Origin: Catonia carolina
Taxonomy: Eukaryota; Arthropoda; Insecta; Hemiptera; Achilidae
Direction: 5' to 3'
Length of the DNA: 64,000 nucleotides
Assembly (NCBI GenBank): GCA_035578175.1
Contig: JAQMRL010000008.1
Coordinates: 9,834,883 to 9,898,882, forward strand
Below are positions 1 through 10,312 of the stretch, piece after piece; the first letter of the stretch is position 1; every line of letters begins with the position of its first letter. The translations under genes and the position numbers were made by a program. Below the pieces are notes generated by a model. That model was not told the DNA's origin. It did not search any database and was given only the letters and a program-made list of their open reading frames with translations.

Positions 1-730
1 AAAATAGCCACAGTAAGTTGCAAATATGGCCTTGATATCAACAGTAAGAAAACGAAGTTCATGTTGATCTCCAAGCACAGAAACGACAATGCCAAAATTT
101 TCGTCAATAACCAGCAATTAGAACGTGTGAAACACACAATGTACCTGGGAACAATGATAAATGAAAATTGGGACATGGCACAGGAGATTAAATATCGCAT
201 AGCAAGGGCAACAGTTGCTTTCAATAAAATGAACAGAGTTCATTTTATTGAAAGTGAGTTTCAGGAGCCATGATCTTACCATTGAAACGAAAATCAGACT
301 TTTGAGGTGCTACATCTTCTCTATTTTGCTGTATGGAGCAGAGACATGGACATTGAACAAGAGTATGATTAAACGTATAGAAGCCTTTGAATTGTGGTTG
401 TACCGGAGAATGCTTAAAATATCATGGACAGAGCATGTAACAAATGAAGAAGCTCTGAGACGGATGAAGAAATCCAGAGAAATATTGAACACCATCAAGA
501 TCCGTAAACTTCAGTATTTGGGACACGTCATGCGGAATGAGTCCAGATACTCTTTGATACAGCTCATTGTGCAAGGGAAAATTGATGGAAGGAGAGGACC
601 AGGAAGAAGAAGAATATCCTGGCTACACAACCTCAGGGAATGGACCGGAAAGACATCTGCTGAACTTTTCCGTATTGCTGTCGACAAAGTGAGAATTGCC
701 ATGTTGGTCGCCAACATCCGAAACGGATAG
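1..730 (+). pseudogene. APE-type non-LTR reverse transcriptase, C-terminal fragment, frameshifted
   Basis: Two overlapping frames give one protein tail. Frame 1 (1 to about 273) carries the end of the RT domain, with a YLGTMINENWD thumb-like motif. Frame 2 (about 248-730) continues with LLYGAETWTLNK, RIEAFELWLYRRMLKI and GRRGPGRRRISWL and stops at 728-730. This GAETW...EAFE..C/LYRRML tail is typical of insect EN-RT retrotransposons. The frame break lies near 250-270, so the copy is dead. The 5' part lies outside the window. No target duplication could be set because the left end is cut. It lies downstream of transporter exon D in the opposite orientation and is unrelated to that gene. Confidence 0.8.
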
Positions 731-1054
731 CGCACTAAAAGAAGAAGAATCGTAAAGTAAAAAAGGTACATCAACATCTTTTGGTCTTTAACGACTACTT
801 TGCAGGCATGTAGCTATGTGTCCCTGGTTTGATTCTCCAGATTAAGCCCCCTGAAGAAAAATCTCTAAACCCATCCCTGAACCAAAATCCTGGCTATGTG
901 TCTGCTACTTCGAGTTAAGGAACGCTGGGTTTGTGTAATAATTTTTGAGAACCTAGCTGGTAATCGAGCTTAGGACATCTGTTTTATGGTGTATCTAACC
1001 ACTGGAACACCGAGATGACTACTTACAATATTATTATTAATTAAGTTAACTTAC
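731..1054. other. Non-coding stretch between RT fragment and transporter exon D
   Basis: No open frame of note, no repeat family recognised. If the transporter continues to the left, this is the intron after exon D, since a consensus donor GTAAG begins at 1054 on the minus strand. Confidence 0.4.
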
Positions 1055-1436
1055 CAGAAATAGGAACTCCAATAGCAATAGGAATGGCTTGAGAACACTG
1101 TACAAATCCCCACGTTCTAGCAAAGTTCCTTGCACGCACCCTTTCATAAGTGTACATCTTGAGAGAATAATGATATCCGCCGCAGAATATACCATAGATC
1201 CATACAAAGAGGATATAACCTTGGCGGTTACCGTGCACTGTTGTCAGTGCAAGTATTGAAAGCCCACACATAAACACAGCTGCCTGACATAAATATTGTC
1301 TGGCGATACGACATTCGACGGAATTATGTACTACTACTACGCCAAATGCGGCACAACCTAATGTCCAAGCTAAACCGAGGTACGTCTGCAACAATAACGC
1401 AGTATCACCTAAACCATCTTCTTCTGCTTGATGCGC
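1055..1436 (-). CDS. SLC16 monocarboxylate-transporter-like protein, exon D
   Basis: Exon of 382 nt between an acceptor (AG at 1438-1437) and donor GTAAG at 1054. It starts in phase 0 and ends in phase 1. It encodes about 127 residues from AHQAEEDG to AIGVPIS, with hydrophobic segments LGLAWTLGCAAFGVVVV, LCQAAVFMCGLSILALT, GYILFVWIYGIFCGGYH and a final one around SQAIPIAIGVPIS. These are roughly TM8-11 of a 12-TM MFS carrier. The joined protein FYL|AHQAEEDG is smooth. Such proteins move monocarboxylates or aromatic compounds across the plasma membrane. The substrate here is unknown, and a karmoisin/MCT10-like identity is a guess. The last TM and C-terminus are not found to the left. Confidence 0.85.
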
Positions 1437-1530
1437 CTGTTCAATAAAATAATACAAAATAATTAAAATAAAATATTCAATTAGTGTTTCAGGTGAATTG
1501 ACCAGAATTTTCAATTATTTTAAAGTTATA

Positions 1531-2837
1531 CAATAGAATCTCGATTATCCAACACAAACGGGACTGATAGATGCTTGGATAAGCAAAATGCCAGATAATC
1601 CAAAACTAGATAATTTAAATAAATAGTACACTTGTTGGATTTAAAAAAAACATTAATGAAACAAATAATGATTAAGTTTTTCACAAATTACGAAAAAAAA
1701 TTTTAAATTGTAAATACTATAGGAAAAATTAATAAGTTAAAGTAGGTTTCTAAATACAGTATTAACAACTAAAAAAAGGGCCAAATGAGTAAAATTCAAA
1801 AAATATTTAACACATTTATCATAAAAGCATAGACTACATAAAAAGTTTGGCAGTACAGTAGAACCTGTTTCATCCGGACTAATATGGTGACCAGCCCATC
1901 CGTGTATGGAAAAATCCGGATAACCCAAGGTAATTATAAATAGTTAGAGGCCGAGAAATAAATAACAATAAATAGTTGAATGTTATTCTCAACATTTCTG
2001 TTGGTTTAACATTTGTCTTTGTACTCTGTATTCTTTAAAATAAAACAACTAAAATTGGTTAAAAGTTTTTACTTACAGTATGTCTACATCAGTACATAAG
2101 TTACTATAAGCCTACTAGAAAAAGTTTGTAATTTTCGTCTGCTTTACACACTGCACACATTTTTTTTGGAAACCATGTCACTCAATCTTTGTAATGGCAT
2201 TACTTCAGTTTCACTTATTTCGTCTTGATGTTGAAATAACTGATCAGAGATTCAATGGTCTTGAATGCCTAAGAGTGACTCAATATAGGCTTGTTGCTAT
2301 CCTCTTTGGGTTCAGAGATTTTCTCATCGCTATTGCACACCATTTCTATGATGTTAATGTATGCAATTTTTTTGGATTAATGTCCACTTAAAACTTAAAC
2401 TTAAAACCTCTGAGTAACCATTGCTTGACTTCATCGTCATTGATTTCTTAACACCCAGGGAGGTTTTTTACAAGCTCTGCAAACTGTCAAACGACATTCC
2501 AGCTGCAACTTTCTTTTTTCCATTCCTTACCATTTAATCGAAATTAAAAAGTTAGTTTGGAGATACGTCCGGATATGGGAGGGTCCTGATATCACAGGTT
2601 TGGATGTGACAGGTTTTACTGTACTTATAAAAAGATTTAATGCTTTAGTAAAAACTCCGTTATAGATATTTACTTACGTGATGTAGCCCTTTTCTTGGCG
2701 GCAATATCAAGCCAGAGCCACATAACCATATGTTAGATGGTGTTGTCTTTCAAAGTAGGTGAAATATTATGCCCTCGCTTGTCAGTTCACATTCGTCATG
2801 TCAGATAACCCAAAGTCGGATAATCAAGACTCTACTG
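1531..2837. mobile_element. Pogo/Tigger-like DNA transposon, non-autonomous, in transporter intron
   Basis: Terminal inverted repeats: left CAATAGAATCTCGATTATCC, right (read inward) CAGTAGAGTCTTGATTATCC, flanked by TA at 1529-1530 and 2838-2839. The CAGT...ATTATCC ends with TA target duplication are those of pogo/Tigger elements. No intact transposase is present, and a second element is nested inside. It lies in the intron between exons C and D. Confidence 0.8.
1856..2621. mobile_element. Second pogo-like element nested in the first
   Basis: Left end CAGTAGAACCTGTTTCATCC and right end (inward) CAGTAAAACCTGTCACATCC form the inverted repeat, with TA at 1854-1855 and 2622-2623. Content is AT-rich with no transposase motif that I could read. 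The nesting shows it is younger than the outer element. Confidence 0.75.
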
Positions 2838-2969
2838 TATTAACAATGGTTATTATCAACACTCAATTGTTGCATCAATTTTTTCATTGCTCATACAGAT
2901 CTATCACCCTTCATCATCCGCATTAGTTGTTTAGGTCATCAGCTGAAAGGCTGGTTTGAACATCTAGAG

Positions 2970-3767
2970 CAGTGATCTTCAACCCGCGGCCCGCCGTGTA
3001 AATTTTAGCGGCCAGGAGAACGATTTCAGTTTTTGAACCAAGAGCTTAGACCATTGCATCATTTTGTTGATTTTTAAACTAGTGAAAGAGAAAGAATGTC
3101 AAGTTTCCCATTGAACTGAAAGATCACCATTTTGATGTTTTTAGTTTGGTTTTGAGTTTTGTAACATGTTTAAGTATAAGTATATGTTTCAATATTGATA
3201 TTTACCGTCATTTTCAAACTATATAAGCTTTTAAAAAAACCATGTTATTTCTTTTAACCTGACACGAAATGTTCATATATGTTTCGTATATTCATATACA
3301 AATTGAAATATATATTTTCTAACCACCAGAATACGGTAACATAAAACACTTACCAATGTTTATAGCGCTTTCGTGTATCTTGTACACATCTTCAGTAAAT
3401 TAACATTTATTAAAAGTCAAAATTTAAAACTTCCTGCTCCTACCATGGTAGATAAGGATTCCTTATCTACCATGGTAGGAGCAGGAAGTTTTAAATTTTG
3501 ACTTTTAATAAATGTTAATTTACTGAAGATGTGTACAAGATACACGAAAGCGCTATAAACATTGGTAAGTGTTTTATGTTACCGTATTCTGGTGGTTAGA
3601 AAATATATATTTCAATTTTAAATAATACGGCTGTTTAAAAATCCTACATAGGATGTTTAATAAAATAATCATATACAAATATACATACATACGTAGATCA
3701 ATGCGGCCCTCAAAACCAACCATAATAAAAATTTGGCCCTTTATTAAGATAAGGTTGAAGAACACTG
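2970..3767. mobile_element. Non-autonomous hAT element
   Basis: Ends CAGTGATCTTCAACCC and (right, inward) CAGTGTTCTTCAACC form the inverted repeat. The 8-bp duplication ATCTAGAG (2962-2969 and 3768-3775) is inside SINE-A. CAGTG...TCAACC ends with an 8-bp duplication are diagnostic of the hAT superfamily. The interior is taken up by a long palindrome, with no transposase. Confidence 0.85.
3300..3618. repeat. 319-bp perfect palindrome with one-base centre inside the hAT element
   Basis: Arms 3300-3458 and 3460-3618 are reverse complements around the T at 3459. I compared the arms by eye along their length and saw no mismatch. The hAT ends lie outside the palindrome, so it is internal to the element. 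Confidence 0.85.
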
Positions 3768-4225
3768 ATCTAGAGGGTTAACTAAGTAAAAAGAAGTGTG
3801 TGTGGTTAAACGTTGCATTCTTCACCAAGTGGAAAAGTAGCCTATGCTTATAATCACGTCAGGCCCTCCGGAAAGCATCTACTTTCCACCCTGCAAATGA
3901 CACCTACACTTCATTTACCACAGTGTCTAGCTGTATAATGAAATTCATTGCTCTCAGAGGAGATAACTGCGACTAGTGTCTTTTACACCTGTACCTATTC
4001 TATTGTTAAATGTTTCAGTCATATAATTGATTAAACATGTGATAAGAGAGAGAACTATTTTTTGTAGCCCTGGATCTAGGAGATCAAGTGCAAATAATTT
4101 AACACTCCAACTGCCTATTATGGGTATGTTTCCACTTTAGGGTACAAAATGTCCGATCTCTTTATTCTAAGTTGACGTAGAAGAAATATACAAAAAAATA
4201 AATAAATAAAATCATGAATACTTAC

Positions 4226-4502
4226 CAAATAAAATATTGGCGTATTTATACCAAATGCACTAATCCCTGTTGAGACTAATAATATCCTTACAGTTTTACT
4301 TCTTAAAGTACTTAAATCAAAGAATGGAGGTCTATCATCCACTTTATTTTTATCTTTAATTTTCCTTTTTTGATTTTTTAAATGAAGAATTGCTCGCCTT
4401 TGTGGATGGTAGAGTGAGGCAGATCGGTAAAATGTACCGAGGAAAAATGTTAGGAATACTGTGACTGTCACCAGCTGGAGACCTAGTCTCCATCCTATCG
4501 CA
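4226..4502 (-). CDS. SLC16 monocarboxylate-transporter-like protein, exon C
   Basis: Exon of 277 nt, acceptor AG at 4504-4503 after a TTGTTCC tract, donor GTAAG at 4225. It enters in phase 2 (the AG of exon B plus T gives Ser) and leaves in phase 0. About 92 residues: AIGWRLGLQLVTVTVFLTFFLG (TM6), then a charged central loop rich in Lys/Arg (RRAILHLKNQKRKIKDKNK), then DLSTLRSKTVRILLVSTGIS and AFGINTPIFYL (TM7). A long charged loop between TM6 and TM7 is the hallmark of the MCT fold and is cytosolic in that family. Confidence 0.85.
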
Positions 4503-4564
4503 CTGGAACAATAATGAAACAAAATTAAATTAACAAGTGAAATGCTTAAAATGTAACAGATATA

Positions 4565-5336
4565 AAGGTTATAAAAGTTTAAAATGTTCTACTCGTATGA
4601 TACGCAGTAGGGTGTGTCCTCGCTTTCAAGGTTCGCAATTGATGCGGTAGAAGAGGAAGAATTTTACATGGGTGGATAAAAATCCAAGTAGTAATTGGAA
4701 GGAGACAAGAGGGGTAAATTCACAGCGTAGATCATTCTAAACGTTTACAAACTGTACAAGTATGTAAAGTAACATTGTTGTTGTTTAGGTGAGGTGGTTT
4801 ACCATTGCCTTCCTCACTGAGTGGTAAAGTACGCTTATCAGCATGCCGGGCCTTCTGAAAAGGACATATTTTCCACTCTGCAAATGACACCTTCACTTCA
4901 TTCACCACAGGATCTGGCTGTATAATGAAATTCATTACTTTCAGAGGAGATAACTCTGATTAGTGTCTTTTACACCTCCACCTCTTCTGTTCTTAAATGA
5001 TTCAGTCATTTAATTGGCTAACCATGTGATAAGAAACAGAATTATTTATTTTAGCCCTGCAACTAACAGATTTAGTGTAAATAATTTGACACTTCACCTG
5101 TCTGTTATGGGCAAATGAAAGGTAAAGGTTATAAAAGTTTAAAATGTTCTACTTGTAAGATGCGCAGTAGGGCGTGTCCTCGCTTTTAAGGTTTGCAATT
5201 GATGTGGTAGAAGAGGAAGAATTTTACATGGGTGGATAAAAATCTAAGGTAGTAAATGGAAGGGGACAAGAGGGGTAAATTCACAGGGGTAGACCATTCT
5301 AAACGTTTACAAACTGTACAAGTATGTAAAGTAACA
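4565..5336. repeat. Direct repeats of about 210 bp flanking a SINE-A copy
   Basis: Segments 4565-4773 and 5127-5336 are near copies; both run from AGGTTATAAAAGTTTAAAAT to CAAGTATGTAAAGTAACAT. Between them sits SINE-A (4774-5118). They lie in the intron just upstream of exon C. The copies differ at a few percent of sites, so this is a moderately old tandem duplication. Confidence 0.8.
4774..5118 (-). mobile_element. SINE-A copy (R), internally shortened
   Basis: Reverse-oriented SINE-A beginning with GTTGTTGTTTAGG and ending TCTGTTATGGGC. It lacks the segment after the tail that other copies have (GTCATCAGCCGAAAGG and the following 60 bases). Carries the recurrent small open frame MNFIIQPDPVVNEVKVSF. 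Confidence 0.8.
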
Positions 5337-5392
5337 TCATAATAGTGATATTCTAAAAATAATTAAGGGAATAAATAGTTTTTTTTTTAAAT

Positions 5393-5583
5393 TTATTTAT
5401 TTAACGTCGCATCAACTACAACGGTCATTAGCGACGACGTTGGGGTGGAACTTTTGTACGATGGAGGATGAAATGATTTTTTTTTTGTAACGTATAAAAA
5501 TATGCCATGCCTGAGTGGGATTCGAACCCAGGACCGCATGATGAGAGGCGAGCACATTACCAACTGTGCCAATGCAGCCGGCA
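5393..5583 (-). mobile_element. SINE-C copy (R), tRNA-headed
   Basis: On the minus strand the head holds a good Pol III A box (TGGCACAGTTGG) and B box (GGTTCGAATCC) with tRNA-like spacing. The body then runs to AACGTCGCATCAAC-type 3' sequence and an A-rich tail. It is not a tRNA gene: the stems do not pair cleanly and the same head recurs at 19.8, 42.9 and 47.6 kb. Confidence 0.85.
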
Positions 5584-5849
5584 ATAAATATTTTTTTTTA
5601 CAGAAAAGTGTATTGTTATGTGACTAGAATTCCTATTTGGGAAGGGTGTATTGTATGGTGATGAATCATTTAGGATAAACAATTCTTATGTCATTTCTTT
5701 TATTTCTCTGCAATTAAATTTTATACAATTTTTAGTGTTCTCTAATTTATAAATTTGTTAATAACCTTTTATGGTTTATTTACAAAATTTCTCAGAATTC
5801 GTTTATTTCTTTCTTTTCTCATACAATCTACTTTTTTTGCTCCAGGAAT

Positions 5850-6175
5850 TTTGAAGAAAACCTTTGTATTTCGGAGATGAGATTCCTGTGAAGAGTTAAG
5901 GGATGGTCGAGATTGGATAGAGTGCGGAATATAGATATAAGGAAGGAGCTCAATGCTATTGGCTCAATGAGAAGATTGAGGAGTATTGAGGGCGAAGGAG
6001 GGGACACCTAGACAGAATGTGGGATCATAGAATACCCCTCCAAGTACACCGTTATGAACCAGTTGGACAGAGAGATCTAGGACGACCTGAAAAAACATGG
6101 ATATAAGCTGAGAGTCTCAAGTTCGTGAGTTTGGAACAGTCGATGGCCTGAGCCTTGAAGGAAAAGAAGAGAAGA
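5850..6175 (+). pseudogene. Decayed reverse-transcriptase C-terminal tail
   Basis: One frame reads RMWDHRIPLQVHRYEPV followed by GQRDLGRPEKTWI and then a stop. The GRP(R/E)KTW motif near the C-terminus is common to insect EN-RT retrotransposons. Several stops and no RT core, so a relic only. Lies in the intron between exons B and C. Confidence 0.6.
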
Positions 6176-6507
6176 AAATCTTTGTATTTCTATTATGTGT
6201 TTATTATTTTATCTTTTCTATTCCTTTCTCGAAACCTAAAAGGATATAAAAAAGAGTAAGCTTTTCAGTGAATTTAAGTTGCCATACAGCCATGAGTGAA
6301 TGCTATTATAATGCTTTTCACAATTGATGAGCTCTGCTGTTCCACACGTTTAGACCAATCAGAACGTTTGCCAGCGTTGTCAGATTGTACGAAAGTTTCA
6401 GCCTGACAAACATTATGTGCTCATGCGTATAAGAGCCGCAGTAGCTCACTCGTGTCTTGGATCTCGTACTGAACACATCGATTATAAAGCGCGTTAACAT
6501 GCAATGC

Positions 6508-6892
6508 GAGGTGTGGCTATTAAATAACGAGACTGACGTTGTAAATAATTTTACTTTTATTTCATACATAATCACTTATTGTCACCTTCAATATACACTC
6601 CTTCTCTATCCCTACAACGCTCCATGCGAATTTTCCATTGTTGGAAACAGTGCTGGAAGTCATCTTCTGTCAGCTCCTTCAGGACACGTGCCACTTTCTA
6701 TTTTACAGCTTCCACAGACTCAAATCTTGTCCCTTTTAATACAGATTTCACCTTACGGAACAGGTAGAAGTCACATGGTGCAAGATCTGGTAAATAAGGT
6801 GGATGTTCTTGCACTGAGATGCTGTACTTGGCTAGGAACCTCTTAACACATAACGTGGAATGAGTTGGTGCATTGTCTTGGTGGAGAACTTT
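6508..6892 (-). mobile_element. Mariner fragment, 3' half of transposase
   Basis: Terminal repeat CGAGGTGTGGCTATTAAATA at 6508, then on the minus strand the transposase end: EHPPYLPDLAPCDFYLF (third catalytic Asp), TRFESVEAVK, ERCRDREGVYIEGDNK. An in-frame stop and the abrupt end at 6892 (in the region of the second Asp) make it dead. The same family appears at 51.5 and 54.4-56.1 kb. Confidence 0.85.
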
Positions 6893-7260
6893 TTATTTCG
6901 ATTAAATGTACAATTACTAAAGTTCATAGATTGCAATCTATGCAATCCTGCAATAGCAGGATTACACTGTAGCAGGATTGCACTGCTATGCAATCTGCAA
7001 TCTGTGCAACTCTGCATAGATTGAAAAATAAATTATAGTAATAAAATGTGTATTATAGAGTTCAAGAAAGCTTTACTTGTCACTCCAGCTGAACTATTAA
7101 TGATAAAGAGTTTGTGTGACAGTGGGCTGGATAACCGAGATTTTCATGTAGTTATGTTTACCACAATTCTTTATTGAAGGCATATGTCACCTGCCAAATA
7201 GAGCAAATGTATAAGTAAACATATAGCTAATACAGGATTAATATTAGTACGTTTGTTTAC
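6893..7260. other. Intron sequence with a small cluster of TGCAATC words
   Basis: Between 6925 and 7022 the words TGCAATC, GATTGCA and GCAGGATT recur in both orientations, giving several small hairpins. The rest shows nothing recognisable. Confidence 0.4.
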
Positions 7261-7408
7261 CTGATGGCACCTTTAATGAACGCAGACATAATAGCAATAC
7301 CAAGGCCACTGCCTGAAACTATAAAGATCTCTACAAATTCTCTTCGTCTTTTAAAATACTGTGCAACCATCAATGTTGAGCAATCTCTAGTCATACTGAC
7401 ACCAACAC
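7261..7408 (-). CDS. SLC16 monocarboxylate-transporter-like protein, exon B
   Basis: Exon of 148 nt, acceptor AG at 7410-7409 after TTTTAC, donor GTAAAC at 7260. It enters in phase 1 and leaves in phase 2. About 49 residues: VGVSMTRDCSTLMVAQYFKRRREF then VEIFIVSGSGLGIAIMSAFI. The YFKRRR cluster followed by a hydrophobic stretch with SGSGLG fits the TM4-TM5 region of MCT-type carriers, where a basic loop precedes TM5. Phase agrees with exons A and C. Confidence 0.85.
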
Positions 7409-7461
7409 CTGTAAAACATAGAGCAAATATAAATGTCACCTTACACATTGTTTATATATAT

Positions 7462-7826
7462 CATCAGCCGAAAGTCTGATTTGAACCTCTAGAGATTTTA
7501 CTAAGTAGGGTAGTTTGCGAAGTAAGGTGGTTTACAAGTGCCTTCCTCATCAAGTAAAAAGTATGCTTTTCAGCATGCTATGTCCTCCAAAATGCATCTA
7601 CTTTCCACCCTGCAAATGACAAATTCATTTTATTCACCATAGGGTCTGGCTGTATAATGAAATTATACAGATATAATCAAAGGAAATAACTGTGACTAGT
7701 GTTTTTAACACCTCTACCACTTCTGTTCTTAAACATTTCAGTCATGTAATTGGTTGAACATATACAATAAGAAACAGAACTATTTTATGTAGCTCTAGAA
7801 GTAGCAGATCTAGTTCAAATAATTAA
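7462..7826 (-). mobile_element. SINE-A copy (R)
   Basis: Runs from ATCATCAGCCGAAAGTCTGA through the conserved middle (CCTTCCTCATCAAGT) to AGATCTAGTTCAAATAAT. More diverged than the 27 and 58 kb copies; its small open frame is broken. In the intron between exons A and B. Confidence 0.75.
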
Positions 7827-8069
7827 GCTTACATGTAAAATGAATTAATGAAACAATTTTGTTAAATTAATACGACTATATGGTCATTTGAACTTCAAAA
7901 TCCATTTAAAGTTACACAGAAGTGGCTAACCTCAAGTCTCGGTAAATTAATTATTTACTTTACCACCAATAACGTTACACCATTTTGAAGTTAAACAATC
8001 TAAAATTACAAGATTTTTTTAAGAGTAAAATTTTGTGACATCTTGTAGTATATAAAAAGTTATACGTAC

Positions 8070-8255
8070 CAACAACAGTTCCATAACTAAAAAATAACTG
8101 GTGGAACTGGGAAGCGAACGAAGTGAAGAGGCAGCCAAGAGCTGTGACCAGACCTCCCATGACAGCTGTCAGTCTGGTTGATTTGCGGCGACAGAAAGCG
8201 ATGGTAACTGGTGACACTAATAGCGCCATTGCGGTCGACATTGCTCCAAGCCATC
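8070..8255 (-). CDS. SLC16 monocarboxylate-transporter-like protein, exon A
   Basis: Exon of 186 nt, acceptor AG at 8257-8256 after TTTGTTTGC, donor GTACGT at 8069. It enters and leaves in phase 1. About 62 residues: GWLGAMSTAMALLVSPVTIA (TM2), FCRRKSTRLTAVMGG (basic loop, the MFS motif-A position), LVTALGCLFTSFA (TM3), FHQLFFSYGTVV (TM4 start). The N-terminus with the MCT signature DGGxGW should lie in exons further right on this strand. I could not find them in the window; they may be short, lost in repeats, or outside it. Exons A-D join to about 331 residues, more than half of a usual 450-700-residue family member. Confidence 0.85.
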
Positions 8256-8340
8256 CTGCAAACAAACCAAAAGATAAAATAATTTAAAACCTGATCAAAT
8301 TAATTAATATAAATTCATTTGATTAGTATAAATTCATCAC

Positions 8341-8925
8341 AAAACGACGAAGCCCATTCAAAACACATCAGATTAATTTTGGCGAACGGGGGATGACCCA
8401 GAAATTTTAGAAAATTTAAGAAACCCTTGGAGTGAAACCTTATTGAACTCATTTTGCATCAGTCGACTTTAACCTAAAGCCCTGTATTATTTTTCATGTA
8501 CCCTGACCAATACTAGGTAAACCGGAAATTCAGTGCATTTTTTATTTCTTCATTACATAGAGAAATGTGAGCGGAAAACGGCAGAGCAAACTTAAAACAA
8601 ATAAGATTAATTTTGGAGAAGGGGATGACCCGGAAATTTTCGAAAAATTAAGTAACCCTTGGATAGAAATATTGGATTTATTTTAATGGGTAATCGGCCG
8701 AAACCTAAAGCCCGGTAAATATTTTCCATGTAATCACGATCAATAACGGGAAAGCTGGGAAAATATGAGGTTTTTTTAAATTTTTTATTATAGTATAGAG
8801 AAATGTGAGCAGAAAACGACGGAGACCATCAAAACACATTAGATTGATTTTGGCGAAGGGGTATGACCCGGAATCTTTGGCAAAATTAAGAGAAACTCTC
8901 AGAGTGAAATCCTTAACAACAATAC
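8341..8925. repeat. Tandem repeat, 2.5 units of about 237 bp
   Basis: Units begin at 8341, 8575 and 8813, each with AAAACG(A/G)C followed by a GATTNATTTTGG(C/A)GAA...GGATGACCC block and ending ATAGAGAAATGTGAGC. Units differ at perhaps 15-20% of sites. Lies just upstream of exon A, probably intronic. Confidence 0.8.
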
Positions 8926-9269
8926 TTGTAACTTCCGATTCTCAATCTTCAAACAGCAAACTGTAAAGCAAACCGAAACTTTTGAACCTCACATTTTAAA
9001 ACGTCAAACCTTTAAATTATGAAACTTTAAACGTTAACCTAACATCAAACTGCTTATATATTCTGATCCACGTACCCCTCTGACCGGTTAAGTATTCTGA
9101 TCCACCAACCCCTTTGATGCGAGGCATGGAAGTGGCGCGGAGCGCCGCTGGAGTGGCGAGTTCTAGTTATAGAAATAAATGAATGAATTTTATTGACATA
9201 TAACATAATTTACTGCGATCAAAAAAATAACAGTTGAAGAAATAAATTGGTTATTGGTTAACATCGCCG
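8926..9269. other. Unassigned sequence with a short direct repeat
   Basis: TATTCTGATCCAC occurs at about 9058 and 9092, each followed by C/G-rich sequence and CCCCT. No coding signal. Confidence 0.35.
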
Positions 9270-9395
9270 GTAGCCGGCAGGTGGAGTGTTAAATTAATTG
9301 CACTCGATCTTTGTTTCAGGGCTAATAAAATAGTTCTGTTTCTTATCACATAGTCAGCCAATTATATGACTGAACTATTTAAGAACAGAAGAGGT

Positions 9396-10312
9396 CGTCG
9401 TCGTCGTCGTCTTCATGGATTAGGCTGTGCGTTAGCCTGTTCCGGCGTCCATCTCTTCCTCGGTCTACCAATACATCTTTTACCTGTCGGATTATGGATC
9501 AATGCATTTAATGGAAGGCGATCTTGGGACATTCTTAACACATGCTCTGACCACTTTTCTTTGTATGTCCTTATAGTGTTCAACAATGGTTGGGCACCGC
9601 ATTCATTCCTTATTACTTCATTACGAATGCGATCCTCTCTTGTGCAGCCCTTAACTTGCCTTAGAAATCGCATTTCCGCTGACTGGATTCTTGATTCCTG
9701 TTTTCTCGTCAGCACCCATGCCTCACTTCCATAAGCCAAAGTTGGGATCGCCATTACTTTATAAAACTTTAGCAATGTGTTTTTCCTGGCTCTATTCTTG
9801 AGAGATCGACTTATTGCACCACATACCATGTTGAACCTAGTTACTTTTTGATGCACATCATGGTCATAATCATACGTAACATCGCATCCCAAGTATTTAA
9901 AATTAGCTACTTGCTCCAAACGCTTGCTTCCAATCACTATTTTAGACCTTGTAGGCCATTTTCCATGGAAAGCCATAATTTTTGATTTACCTGCAGAAAT
10001 TTTCATATTAAAATGTTTGCCAATTATGAAGAGCTTATGCACTGCCATTTGCAGCTTGTCCTCGGATTCCTGTATAATCACAGTGTCGTCAGCAAATAAT
10101 AAATAGTTCATAAAAGTATTGCGGGTAAGAGCGATACCCTTGTCTACTTCATGCTGCCACATAGACATAAGCTCGTTGACATATATATTAAATAAAGCAG
10201 GTGAAATTGGACAACCTTGTTTGACTCCTTTATTTGTAGCTATTTCATCTGTCAATTTTCCGGCCCCCACTGCTATTTTTATTGTTGTGTTCCCATATAA
10301 AGTTTTTATACT
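9396..10312 (-). mobile_element. 5'-truncated non-LTR retrotransposon with trinucleotide tail
   Basis: Inserted into SINE-A with duplication GAACAGAAGAGGT at 9383-9395 and 10313-10325. On the minus strand the open frame runs to a stop just before a (ACG)n tail with almost no 3' UTR. A short tandem-repeat tail instead of poly(A) resembles RTE-type elements. The element is cut at its 5' end within the RT domain. Confidence 0.85.
9413..10312 (-). pseudogene. Reverse transcriptase, C-terminal 300 residues, open
   Basis: About 300 residues in one open frame. GVKQGCPISPALFNIYVNEL is RT motif B and LLFADDTVIIQE is motif C with the catalytic FADD. Then KIMAFHGKWP, FKYLGCDVTYDYDHD, the C-terminal LAYGSEAWVLTRKQESRIQS, and GRPRKRWTPEQANAQPNP before the stop. 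Motif A is missing because of 5' truncation. Any Met at the right end would read into SINE-A sequence and is not the native start. No internal stop, so the insertion is young, but the fragment cannot encode a working enzyme. Confidence 0.85.

Larger units (their letters stand above)
2926..4126 (-). mobile_element. SINE-A copy (R), interrupted by a hAT element
   Basis: Starts with the reverse of the family's (AAC)-rich tail (GTTGTTTAGGTCATCAGC) and ends at CTATTATGGG, the reverse of its 5' head. Split at 2969/3776 by the hAT element. Diverged from the younger copies at 27.3, 29.7 and 58.7 kb. Confidence 0.8.

Noticed and set aside
5393..5583. tRNA gene on the minus strand (also 19.8, 42.9 and 47.6 kb)
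   Set aside because: A and B boxes are present but the cloverleaf does not close and the sequence continues into a repeated body with an A-rich tail: a tRNA-derived SINE.
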